From contig NZ_FNGD01000012.1 in NCBI RefSeq assembly GCF_900102895.1, positions 62,001-126,000 of the forward strand: a DNA stretch of 64,000 nt, given 5' to 3'. This stretch comes from Arthrobacter sp. ov407 (GTDB taxonomy: Bacteria > Actinomycetota > Actinomycetes > Actinomycetales > Micrococcaceae). Positions 19,011 to 28,899 of the stretch are shown piece after piece; positions within the stretch are counted from its first letter, which is position 1, and every line of letters starts with the position of its first letter. A program made the translations under genes and the position numbers. The notes beneath the pieces are model-generated. The model searched no databases. It was not told where the DNA came from and was given only the letters and a program-made list of their open reading frames with translations.

Positions 19011-19519
19011 CGCGTGCTCGGTCGCGAAGGCGCCCGCTGGGCGGACGCGACGCTCCCCACCGTCTCCCTGGCCTCGCAAGCTCGGCCAGGGAACCCTGAC
19101 GGTGTGGGCCCCCCTTAGACGCACGCTTCCGGAATCCCCTCACCCGCCGCTATTCAGTTCAGTTTTCGGGGCCACCGGTTCCTCGGAAGAACCGTGGCCT
19201 TGCGTATTCTTCTAGAGCCTGGCTGCTCCGCGGCTTTAAGGGTGTCATCAAGCTCAACCCCCAATGATCGAGCTTGGCGTGGCACCCGGCGGGACAAGCC
19301 GAGCCGCAGTAGGCGGTATATCCCCCAGCACCTTGGCTTTCGAAGGCGCCGGTTCCCGGTGGTTCGCATGTGGCGTGATGTCTCGAAGGTGACGTGCCCC
19401 CGAGGGGCTGGCCGGGCTGGGTTTTCGGAAGCGTGCGTCTAAGCGAGCGGCCGCCGTCAGGGTTCCCTAACCGAGCTTGCGAGGTTGGGGGGACGGCGGG
19501 TCAAGCGAGCGAGCACGCG
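19011..19519. repeat. Composite inverted-repeat element between gcvT and gcvH
   Basis: Two imperfect copies of one roughly 100-125 bp sequence face each other: left copy 19011-19133, right copy 19426-19519. Shared blocks, reading inward, are CGCGTGCTCG, CCTCGCAAGCTCGG, AGGGAACCCTGACGG and TTAGACGCACGCTTCCG; the left copy has about 25 extra bases. The core of about 290 bp holds further hairpins (GCCAC-GGTTC against GAACC-GTGGC near 19170-19197; AAGCTC against GAGCTT near 19249-19275). No transposase or convincing gene is inside. The architecture is MITE- or REP-doublet-like. This accounts for the whole 650-bp gene-free stretch. Confidence 0.7.
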
Positions 19520-19584
19520 TGAAAACTCAGACGGACAGCCCCGGTGCCGGCCACAAGACAGACACCGGGACAGGCCGCGGCGGG

Positions 19585-20718
19585 CTACTTTTGGCGCTTG
19601 TAGAAAGGCAGTGCGACCACTTCGAAGGGTTCGGCCTTGCCGCGGAGGTCGATATCCAGGGCGGTGCCGGGCTCGGTGAGCTCGACATCGACGTAGGCCA
19701 TGGCGACCGGGTAGCCGAGGCTGGGGCTGGGCTGGCCCGAGGTGACTTCGCCGACGACGTTGCCGTCCTTGAGGACCGGGTAGTGGCCGCGGCCGGCCCG
19801 GCGTCCAAGGCCCTTGAGCCCGACGAGCTTGCGGCCCGTGGTGGTGCCGGCGCCGGCTTCCTTCTTGGCGGCCAGTGCGGCCTTGCCGATGAAGTCGCCT
19901 TCCTTGGACAGCGCGACGACGGGACCCAGGCCGGCGGCGAACGGATCGCCCTCAAGGGAGAGCTCGTTGCCGTAGAGGGGCATGCCGGCCTCGAGGCGCA
20001 GCGAGTCGCGGGACGCGAGCCCGGCGGGTGTCAGCTCGCCGTCTTCGGCGATGGCGACGAGCGCCTGCCAGAGAGCGGCGGCGTCGTCGTTCGCGACGAA
20101 GATCTCGAAGCCGTCTTCACCGGTGTAGCCCGTGCGGGCCAGCAGGAGGTCCTGGCTGGCGCCGCCGAACATGAACGGGACGTCCACGGCGGCGTAGTAC
20201 TTCAAGCCGGTGACGAGTTCGTGCTGCGCGGCGGGGACCAGGCGCAGCAGGATCTCCTGGGCCTTGGGTCCCTGCACGGCGATCAACGAGGTCTCGGCGG
20301 ACGCGTCCTGGACCGTCACTTCAAAACCTGCAGCGCGCTCGGCCAGCGCAGCTGCCACGACCTTGGCGTTGCCCGCGTTGGGGACCACGAGGAACTTCTG
20401 CTCGCCCCGGCGGTAGGTGATGAGGTCGTCGATGATGCCGCCGTCCTCGTTGCAGATCAGCGAGTATTTGGCCTTGCCAATGGCCATCGCGGAGATCTTG
20501 CCCACGAGGGCGTAGTCCAGGAAGGCTGCGGCGTCGGGGCCGGTGACCCAGACTTCGCCCATGTGGGAGAGGTCGAACAGGCCCGCGGACTTGCGGACGG
20601 CGTGGTGCTCGGCGAGTTCGGAGCTGTACTTCAGCGGCATCTGCCAGCCGCCGAAGTCCGTGAAGGAGGCGCCGAGCTTCTTGTGCTCTTCGTAAAGTGC
20701 CGTGTAGTTCTCAGTCAT
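19585..20718 (-). CDS. gcvT: Glycine cleavage system T protein (aminomethyltransferase)
   Basis: 377 residues; transfers the methylene carbon from aminomethylated H protein to THF, releasing ammonia. It shows the N-terminal EEHKKLGASFTDFGGWQMPL stretch, the folate-binding LFDLSHMGEV motif, the central TGYTGEDGFEIF motif and the C-terminal barrel with LGRRAGRGHYPV. GGGA lies 11 bases before ATG 20718, and the start is 12 bases after the gcvP stop, so the two are co-transcribed under the glycine riboswitch. Confidence 0.97.
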   Translation of the reverse strand: MTENYTALYEEHKKLGASFTDFGGWQMPLKYSSELAEHHAVRKSAGLFDLSHMGEVWVTGPDAAAFLDYALVGKISAMAIGKAKYSLICNEDGGIIDDLITYRRGEQKFLVVPNAGNAKVVAAALAERAAGFEVTVQDASAETSLIAVQGPKAQEILLRLVPAAQHELVTGLKYYAAVDVPFMFGGASQDLLLARTGYTGEDGFEIFVANDDAAALWQALVAIAEDGELTPAGLASRDSLRLEAGMPLYGNELSLEGDPFAAGLGPVVALSKEGDFIGKAALAAKKEAGAGTTTGRKLVGLKGLGRRAGRGHYPVLKDGNVVGEVTSGQPSPSLGYPVAMAYVDVELTEPGTALDIDLRGKAEPFEVVALPFYKRQK

Positions 20719-20730
20719 CGTTGGCTGTCC

Positions 20731-23616
<2,886 letters not shown>

Positions 23617-23667
23617 AAGGAACTCCATAACTCAGGCGGCGCAGGGTACGCCACATTGATTTGGGTT

Positions 23668-23878
23668 CCTCCCCGCTCTGTATTGGACCTGAGAGTTTCC
23701 GCGCAGCCTGCGATTCAGGGACTCCGCTTGCACCGTCGGTGAGCACGGCATGTCCGGGACACGCCTGCTACTTTCCAGAGTTGCCTTGCCGCGGCGGTAC
23801 ATGGGCCTGAGAGATTCCTGGGGAGGATTTGCTCCTACGGCGCCTGCTTGTACCTACTTGCAGGACTCTCCCGCCGCA
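23668..23878 (-). ncRNA. Tandem glycine riboswitch upstream of gcvP
   Basis: On the minus strand two glycine aptamers follow each other. Aptamer I (about 23878-23802) starts GCGGGAGAGTCC, has the GCGCCGTAGGAGCAA core and closes with AATCTCTCAGGC. Aptamer II (about 23785-23668) has CACCGACGGTGCAAGC and closes with GAAACTCTCAGGTCC; CTCTG and CAGAG form its P1 base. These are the conserved features of the gcvT-motif riboswitch, which typically turns gcv genes on when glycine is abundant. The 3' end lies about 50 bases before the gcvP start and carries GGGGAGG, which could be sequestered. Confidence 0.93.
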
Positions 23879-23885
23879 GATCAAA

Positions 23886-24125
23886 GGCGTATTCAATTGG
23901 GGGTGACAACAGTCACAGCTCTCATTGTCCTACGCCGGGCGCGCGTCCGCAAACTCCCTGCCGGCCGCGGACCCAGGTTACGGGCGACAAGCCGCCCCCC
24001 ACGTGAGTCCGCCAACGCGAATTCGCCGGAAGCGTGCGAGGTCGCCGGAACTTCCCGGCGAACTCGCGGGCCTCCGGCGAGTTCGGCGACGGGGGGTGGG
24101 TGAGGGGTAGGCGGCGCGGCGGGTG
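23886..24125. other. Intergenic stretch upstream of the riboswitch
   Basis: This 240-bp region should hold the promoter of the gcvP transcript, but I could not pick a convincing -35/-10 pair. A short palindrome GTGAC-N4-GTCAC lies near 23902-23915. At 24059-24085 CGAACTCGC pairs with GCGAGTTCG, a likely terminator for the tetR gene that ends at 24126. No gene is seen. Confidence 0.5.
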
Positions 24126-24665
24126 TCAGCGGCGCAGCCTTTCGACGGCGGCCAGAAGGCTCTCGACATCCGCCTCGACCTCCGGAAGCGGCACACCCGG
24201 GCCCCGGACCAGCATGGCGTTGAAGTACAGCCCGTCCCCCATGTACAGAACGGCCTTCGCCATGGCGGGCCCGACGTCGGCCGCCAGCAGCTCCAGCCAG
24301 CTCGCCTGGCCGGCGGCGAAGCGGCGGAGGGTCTCCCCGTGCGCCACCTCGGCGAGCCGCGTGGCCGCCACGAAGACCCGGTCCATCGGCGTGTCCGCCC
24401 ACACCGAGGACTTGATGAAGTACGCCGCCGCCCCTTCGGGGGCCGCCGCCATCGCTGCAACATCCGCAGCGAGATGCCGGTCCAGCCGTTCCAGCAGGAC
24501 CGCGATCATCGCCTCCTTGGTCGGGAAGTGGTAGAGCAGGCCACCCTTGGAGACGCCGGCCCGGCGCGCGACGGCGTCCAGCGTCGCGGCGCGCTCACCG
24601 ACCTCGATGAGCAGGGATTCGAAGGCATCGAGGACGGCCTCGCGGGCGACGGGTTTCCTGGGCAT
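24126..24665 (-). CDS. TetR-family transcriptional repressor
   Basis: 179 residues. The N-terminal helix-turn-helix is clear (ATLDAVARRAGVSKGGLLYHFPTKEAM, about residues 22-48), with the TetR signature G-x-L-Y-H-F. The C-terminal ligand domain is helical and resembles a TetR_C37-type domain. It is divergent from a DHA2 drug exporter and the shared gap holds a strong palindrome, so it most likely represses the exporter and itself until a drug binds. ATG 24665 gives the usual MPRKPV start; in-frame ATGs at 24674 and 24677 are alternatives, and no ribosome site decides between them. Confidence 0.88.
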   Translation of the reverse strand: MPRKPVAREAVLDAFESLLIEVGERAATLDAVARRAGVSKGGLLYHFPTKEAMIAVLLERLDRHLAADVAAMAAAPEGAAAYFIKSSVWADTPMDRVFVAATRLAEVAHGETLRRFAAGQASWLELLAADVGPAMAKAVLYMGDGLYFNAMLVRGPGVPLPEVEADVESLLAAVERLRR

Positions 24666-24700
24666 GCCTCCCATCATGCCTGTCCGGCCGCGCATTTCTT

Positions 24701-24726
24701 AACTGTACCGTCCAGACGGTATAGTT
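24701..24726. promoter_or_regulatory. TetR operator overlapping exporter promoter
   Basis: AACTGTACCGTC (24701-24712) is an inverted repeat of GACGGTATAGTT (24715-24726) with one mismatch and a 2-bp centre. The right arm contains TATAGT (24720-24725), a good -10; TTCTTA at 24696-24701 could be a weak -35 with an 18-bp spacer. Only eight bases separate the -10 from the exporter ATG, so that mRNA is probably leaderless and repressor binding would occlude its promoter. Confidence 0.8.
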
Positions 24727-24733
24727 ACGTCCT

Positions 24734-26308
24734 ATGAGCATCACATCGATCACCGCAGCCACCAACGCCCCGTCGGCCACCGGTCCCGGGGCGCCGTGGC
24801 GCGACTGGGTGGCGCTGGCCCTGCTGATGTTCCCGGTCCTGCTTGTGGCCGTGGACAACACCGCCCTGACGTTCGCCCTGCCGGCCATCGCCACCAGCCT
24901 GTCCGCTTCTGGCGTCGAACTGCTCTGGATCATCGACGCCTATCCCCTGGTCCTGGCCGGACTCCTGGTCGCGATGGGCTCCCTGGGCGACAGGATCGGC
25001 CGGCGCCGGCTGCTCTTCGTGGGCAGCGCGGGGTTTGCCGCGGTCTCGGCCGCGACGGCGTTCGCACCGAGCGCCGAATGGCTGATCGCCGGCCGCGCCG
25101 GGCTTGGCCTCTTCGGCGCCATGCTCATGCCGTCCACACTTTCCCTGATCCGCAACATCTTTCCGGAGCCCAACCGGCGCAGGCTGGCCGTGGCGATCTG
25201 GGCCGCAGGCTTCTCCGGCGGCGCCGCCCTCGGCCCGATTCTCGGCGGCTGGCTGGTGGAACACTTCTGGTGGGGCGCCGTCCTGCTGGTCGCGGTGCCG
25301 ATCATCCTGCCCCTGCTGTTGCTTGGTCCGGCGCTGATACCGGAATCCCGCGACCCGAAGCCCGGCCGCATGGACGTGCCCAGCATTGTCCTGTCCCTGC
25401 TGGTCATGGTGCCCGTTGTCTACGGGATCAAGACCCTCGCCACCCACGGGCCTGCACCCGAGGCCTTCGCGAGCGTCGGAGCCGGCCTGCTCATGGGCTA
25501 CGTGTTCATCCGGCGGCAGCGCGCACTTGCCCGCGGGGAAGGTACGGCGCCGATGCTCGATGTCAGCCTCTTTGGCAACCGGATCTTCAGCACGGCCATC
25601 ATTGCCAACGTCCTGGCGCTGTTCTCCTTCAACGGCTTCATTCTGTTCCTGGCCCAGCACCTGCAGCTGCTGGAGGGCCAGTCCCCCTCGGCCTCCGGCG
25701 TCGCCATGGTCCCGGCCCTCATCGCCACGGTTGTTGCGGGGCTGCTCGTGGTGCCGCTGGTGCGCAAGGTGCGGCCCGGCTTTGTTGTGGCCGGCGGGCT
25801 GCTGCTGAGCGCGGCGGGCTATTTCCTGGTGGCATTCGGCGACCACAGCCACGGCCCGTCCGTGCTCCTGGCTGCGTTGATGGTTCTCTGCCTGGGGGTG
25901 GGCGCCGCGGAGACGATCTCCAATGACCTGATCCTGGGCGCGGCGCCTGCCGACAAGTCGGGGGCCGCCGCCGCCATCTCCGAGACCGGCTATGAAGTCG
26001 GGTCCCTGCTGGGCACGGCGATCCTTGGCTCGATCCTGACGGCCTCTTACCAGGGCAACCTCCGGCTCCCCGCGGGCGTGACCGAGCTCGCCCCGGCCGC
26101 GGCCACCAGCCAGGCCGGTGAAACCCTCGCCGGCGCGGTGGAGCTCGCCCGGATGCTTCCGGCTCCCCTGGCGGAGGCAGTGACGGCGGCCGCGCGCACG
26201 GCCTTCGACTCTGGCGTCCACGTCACGGCGTCAATCGCGCTGGTCCTGATGTCCGGGGCCTGCGTCCTCGCCGCCGTTGTCCTGCGGACGGTGCCGAAGG
26301 CCAAATAG
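24734..26308 (+). CDS. MFS drug exporter, DHA2 (14-TMS) family
   Basis: 524 residues with about 14 membrane segments. DHA2 features are the first-helix motif VAVDNTALTFALPAI (with the membrane Asp), motif A GSLGDRIGRRRLL (about 79-91) and motif C in segment 5 (GFSGGAALGPILGGWLVE). It resembles the QacA/SmvA/LfrA group, which expel cationic biocides and dyes using the proton gradient. Substrate cannot be told from sequence. Regulation by the divergent TetR protein is inferred from the operator. No Shine-Dalgarno precedes the ATG, consistent with a leaderless transcript. Confidence 0.9.
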   Translation: MSITSITAATNAPSATGPGAPWRDWVALALLMFPVLLVAVDNTALTFALPAIATSLSASGVELLWIIDAYPLVLAGLLVAMGSLGDRIGRRRLLFVGSAGFAAVSAATAFAPSAEWLIAGRAGLGLFGAMLMPSTLSLIRNIFPEPNRRRLAVAIWAAGFSGGAALGPILGGWLVEHFWWGAVLLVAVPIILPLLLLGPALIPESRDPKPGRMDVPSIVLSLLVMVPVVYGIKTLATHGPAPEAFASVGAGLLMGYVFIRRQRALARGEGTAPMLDVSLFGNRIFSTAIIANVLALFSFNGFILFLAQHLQLLEGQSPSASGVAMVPALIATVVAGLLVVPLVRKVRPGFVVAGGLLLSAAGYFLVAFGDHSHGPSVLLAALMVLCLGVGAAETISNDLILGAAPADKSGAAAAISETGYEVGSLLGTAILGSILTASYQGNLRLPAGVTELAPAAATSQAGETLAGAVELARMLPAPLAEAVTAAARTAFDSGVHVTASIALVLMSGACVLAAVVLRTVPKAK

Positions 26309-26336
26309 CGGGCACAGTCGCATTTAAACAAAGGCC

Positions 26337-26378
26337 TCCGGCGCCGGGAGAATCCCGGCGCCGGACGCTGATGTTTTT
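26337..26378 (+). terminator. Intrinsic terminator after MFS exporter
   Basis: TCCGGCGCCGGG (26337-26348) pairs perfectly with CCCGGCGCCGGA (26354-26365) around a 5-base loop, and TTTTT follows at 26374-26378. It lies 28 bp after the exporter stop and 26 bp from the convergent dps stop, so it may serve both strands. Confidence 0.88.
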
Positions 26379-26403
26379 AAGGGCGGCCTGGTGGGGCCAG
26401 TCC

Positions 26404-26883
26404 CTACTTGCTGTCCGGAGTGGTCACGCTGGCGTTTGCCCGCATGGTCTCGGCATTCACCATCCAGGCATACTGCTCAAGCTTGGCAATGAACGCGTGC
26501 AGGAGGTCGGCCGTGGTGGGGTCTTCCTCATCCACTTCATCGTGCACTTTGCGCATCGTGCCGACGGCCGCCTCGAGCGCCGCGACAATCCGTTCGATGG
26601 CGTCCTTCGTGTTGATCAGGCCCGCGGGGAACTCGGCGAGTGCCGTGGACTTGGAAACCGTGGAACTGCGGCCGTCCGGCAGGGCGTGGAGGGCGCGCAT
26701 GCGCTCGGCGAGGTCGTCCGCGAATTCCCGGGCGGCGTCGACGATCTCGTCCAGCTGGAGGTGAAGGTCCCGGAAGTTAGTCCCCACGATGTTCCAATGC
26801 GCCTGCTTGCCCTGAACGTGGAGTTCGATCAGGTCCACTAGGACCGCCTGCAGGTTGGCCGTCAGTGTAGGTGTTGCTTTCAT
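26404..26883 (-). CDS. dps: Dps/ferritin-like DNA-protection protein
   Basis: 159-residue four-helix-bundle protein that assembles into 12-subunit cages, oxidises and stores iron and protects DNA from peroxide. The intersubunit ferroxidase residues are seen in QGKQAHWNIVG (His about 31) and LHLQLDEIVDAAREFADDLAER (Asp/Glu). Strong ribosome site GAGGAGG stands five bases before ATG 26883; the frame extending further upstream is not family-like. The N-terminal tail is short with a single Lys, so DNA binding may be weak. Confidence 0.93.
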   Translation of the reverse strand: MKATPTLTANLQAVLVDLIELHVQGKQAHWNIVGTNFRDLHLQLDEIVDAAREFADDLAERMRALHALPDGRSSTVSKSTALAEFPAGLINTKDAIERIVAALEAAVGTMRKVHDEVDEEDPTTADLLHAFIAKLEQYAWMVNAETMRANASVTTPDSK

Positions 26884-27049
26884 GCGTCCTCCTCGATAGA
26901 ACCGGTACCGTGCGGGCCGCGCGCGCCACTTGCTGGCACCCCGGCCGATGCTTCCGACGCTACCGCAGGGCAGCAACGGGCCGCGACGGTTCGGGGAGGA
27001 ATTTCTCGGTCAGCTTACTAAGTCGGCTTACTAACCGTTTCGGGGAGGC

Positions 27050-27868
27050 TTAGACTGCCTCGTTAAGGAGCGGCCCCCGGGGGAACACGGGCCGTGTGAT
27101 GCCGCCGGCGGTGGAGTCGGAGAGCTGCGTGAGGTAGTCGTTGCGGCGCCGAGGGGTGATCCTGGACTGGGGTTCGAACGGCTGCTCGGGGTCGTCGGCG
27201 TAGTGGACCGTAAGTCCGTCGCGCATGAGCCGGATGGCCTCCGAACGCTGCTGGGACACCGCGGCGTGCGTGGATCCGAGTTCCGCGGCCAGGTCCTTGA
27301 CCGTCCGGTCGCCGAAGTAGATCTCCTCCACCACGTAGCGCATCCGGTCCGGGAGGGATTTCACGGCCGCCCGCAGGTACTGGAGCCGTTCGTCCGCGAG
27401 CACGGAGTGTTCCGGTGTGAGGGTTTCGGCGGCGAGGGTATCCACCACGGCCTCATCGAGGGGCGTCAGCGTGCGCGAAGCATCCGCGAGCGCGGCCTCC
27501 ACAACGCTTTGCTGGACGCCCAGGGCGGAGGCGATCTCCTCCACCGTGGGGGTGCGGCCCAGGGCGGACGCCAGGGTTTCCTGCACCGACATGGTTTCCT
27601 TGATCCGCCGGCGGGCGGAGCGGGTGGCCCAGTCGCTGGCCCGCATCTCGTCCGCGAAGGCGCCAAGGATGCGTCGGCGCGCGAACGCGCCGAAGGGCAC
27701 CCCGAGGTCCGGGTCGAACGAATCGGCCGACGTGATCAGGGCTATGGCACCGGCTGAGGCCAAGTCATCGCGAGAAAGGTGTGACGCCTTCGAGCACAAA
27801 TCTGAGACGAGATACCCCACCAGCGGAAGGTGCTGCGTGACCATCTCGTTGCGTTCCACGCGATTCAA
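27050..27868 (-). CDS. fliA: Flagellar sigma factor FliA (sigma-28)
   Basis: 272-residue group 3 sigma factor. Region 2 starts at NEMVTQHLPLVGYLV and includes the core-binding segment LASAGAIALITSADSFDPDLGVPFGAFARRRI in two blocks; region 3 has GRTPTVEEIASALGV; region 4 ends with DRTVKDLAAELGSTHAAVSQQRSEAIRLM, a helix-turn-helix. Extra C-terminal residues (about 225-272) form a basic tail. The TTG start at 27868 follows GGGGGG at eight bases. It sits at one edge of the flagellar locus, and five downstream blocks carry sigma-28-like promoters. No FlgM-like anti-sigma gene is in the window. A palindrome lies in its upstream region. Confidence 0.9.
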   Translation of the reverse strand: MNRVERNEMVTQHLPLVGYLVSDLCSKASHLSRDDLASAGAIALITSADSFDPDLGVPFGAFARRRILGAFADEMRASDWATRSARRRIKETMSVQETLASALGRTPTVEEIASALGVQQSVVEAALADASRTLTPLDEAVVDTLAAETLTPEHSVLADERLQYLRAAVKSLPDRMRYVVEEIYFGDRTVKDLAAELGSTHAAVSQQRSEAIRLMRDGLTVHYADDPEQPFEPQSRITPRRRNDYLTQLSDSTAGGITRPVFPRGPLLNEAV

Positions 27869-27875
27869 TACTGTG

Positions 27876-27964
27876 TCCCCCCATGAGACCGGATCCGAAG
27901 GGTCCTCGACCCTTTAAAACGCCGAGAGCCGCACCCAAACCGACCGTTGCTCCCCCCATGAGAG
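27876..27964. promoter_or_regulatory. fliA upstream region: direct repeats and palindrome
   Basis: TCCCCCCATGAGA occurs twice, at 27876-27888 and 27952-27964, 76 bp apart. Between them AAGGGTC-CTC-GACCCTT forms a perfect palindrome (27898-27914), followed on the plus strand by TAAAA. On the transcribed (minus) strand these lie within 100 bases of the fliA start. They could be an operator plus leader elements; no sigma-28-type promoter is seen here. Confidence 0.4.
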
Positions 27965-28111
27965 TCAGCGTTCGCAAGTAGGGCGCAGCACCCATGGTGG
28001 AAACCTATCACCTGATCCAAGATCTGCGTGTACCCTCAGGGAAAAGCTTGGCAAAAAATGCGGTGACCGCCCTGTTGCTGTGATTCACGGGGCGGAAAGA
28101 GAATGGGGCCC

Positions 28112-28627
28112 ATGAGCGCAAGTGATCTCTCCGCGGCACTGTGGCAGGAGCGGCGGCATCTGGAGCTGCTCCTTTTCAGGCTGGAAACGCAGCGTCTGCA
28201 CGTCGTTGCGGGGAATCTGGAATGGCTGAACTTCATGGCGTCCGAGATTGAGACCGTACTGGACCGCCTGCGCTTCGAAGCCCTGGCCCGGAGTGTTGAA
28301 TCTGCTGCAGTGGCGGCCCAATGGGGCCTGCCGGCACAGACCACGCTCGTCGAACTGATTGCGGCCGCACCCGCCGGGCCCTGGTCCGAGATCCTGCGCG
28401 AGCATTTGGACGCCTTGCACGTACTCCTCGCGCGGCTGGGCGACGCAGCACGTGTGAACGAAGAGGTGCTGCGGACCCTCCCCCTGCCGGGACGCCCCGG
28501 TCCGGCGGGCACGGCCGGACTGCTGGATCAGCTAACCACCGGCGGAAACCTAGAGCGGTCCTTGGCCGTGGTCCGGCGTTCAGCCCAGCCGCTCCTGGCC
28601 CAGTATCTGGGCGGGGACCATGACTGA
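28112..28627 (+). CDS. FlgN-like protein, second copy
   Basis: 171 residues, mostly helical. It aligns from its first residue with the flgN product at 54971: LSAALWQERRHLELLLFRLE here against LSALLWRERELLDVLTFKLE there, then GNLEWL against GKSRWL, and AAAPAGPWSEILREHL against AAAPEGAWAEVLTAHL. FlgN is the export chaperone for hook-associated proteins FlgK and FlgL. ATG 28112 is chosen over 28103 because it gives the same N-terminal spacing as the paralogue. It lacks flgK/flgL neighbours, is divergent from fliA and convergent with csrA, so its client may differ. Confidence 0.7.
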   Translation: MSASDLSAALWQERRHLELLLFRLETQRLHVVAGNLEWLNFMASEIETVLDRLRFEALARSVESAAVAAQWGLPAQTTLVELIAAAPAGPWSEILREHLDALHVLLARLGDAARVNEEVLRTLPLPGRPGPAGTAGLLDQLTTGGNLERSLAVVRRSAQPLLAQYLGGDHD

Positions 28628-28641
28628 TCCGGAGCGGGTCC

Positions 28642-28890
28642 TCAGCCCTCGGCGGGAGTGGCGCGCGGCGGCATGAGCCCGCGCAGCGCCTCCTCGGCGT
28701 CCGGGCCAGCTTCCGCCGCCGCGAGGTTTGCCGCCGCGATGGCTTCTATGACTTCCCGGCGCTGGATGGGCACACCGCGGGGCGCCTCAATGCCTATCCG
28801 AACACCGTCGCCGCGGCCTTCCAGGACCGTGATGACGATGCCGTCGCCGATCATGATCTGTTCGCCCGGCTTGCGTGTAAGTACCAGCAT
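28642..28890 (-). CDS. csrA: Carbon storage regulator CsrA
   Basis: 82-residue RNA-binding protein with the family start MLVLTRKPGEQIMIGDGI and RGDGVRIGIEAPRGVPIQRREV. The C-terminal helix and tail are longer than in E. coli CsrA (61 residues), ending Pro/Ala-rich. In flagellated Gram-positives CsrA binds the flagellin mRNA leader and represses it until FliW titrates it. FliW is encoded at 57780 and the fliC leader has candidate CsrA sites. It is the last gene of the fliM-to-csrA operon, nine bases after the FlhF-like gene. Confidence 0.96.
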   Translation of the reverse strand: MLVLTRKPGEQIMIGDGIVITVLEGRGDGVRIGIEAPRGVPIQRREVIEAIAAANLAAAEAGPDAEEALRGLMPPRATPAEG

Positions 28891-28899
28891 CCTCTCAAT

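Noticed and set aside
19154..19369. 71-codon minus-strand open frame in the composite element core
   Set aside because: No ribosome site, Arg-rich composition expected from GC content, and overlaps hairpins; not supported as a gene.
18932..19584. A second glycine riboswitch before gcvH
   Set aside because: The conserved aptamer cores and CTCTCAGG closing strands are absent on the transcribed strand; a GAAAACTCAG near 19520 is on the wrong strand.
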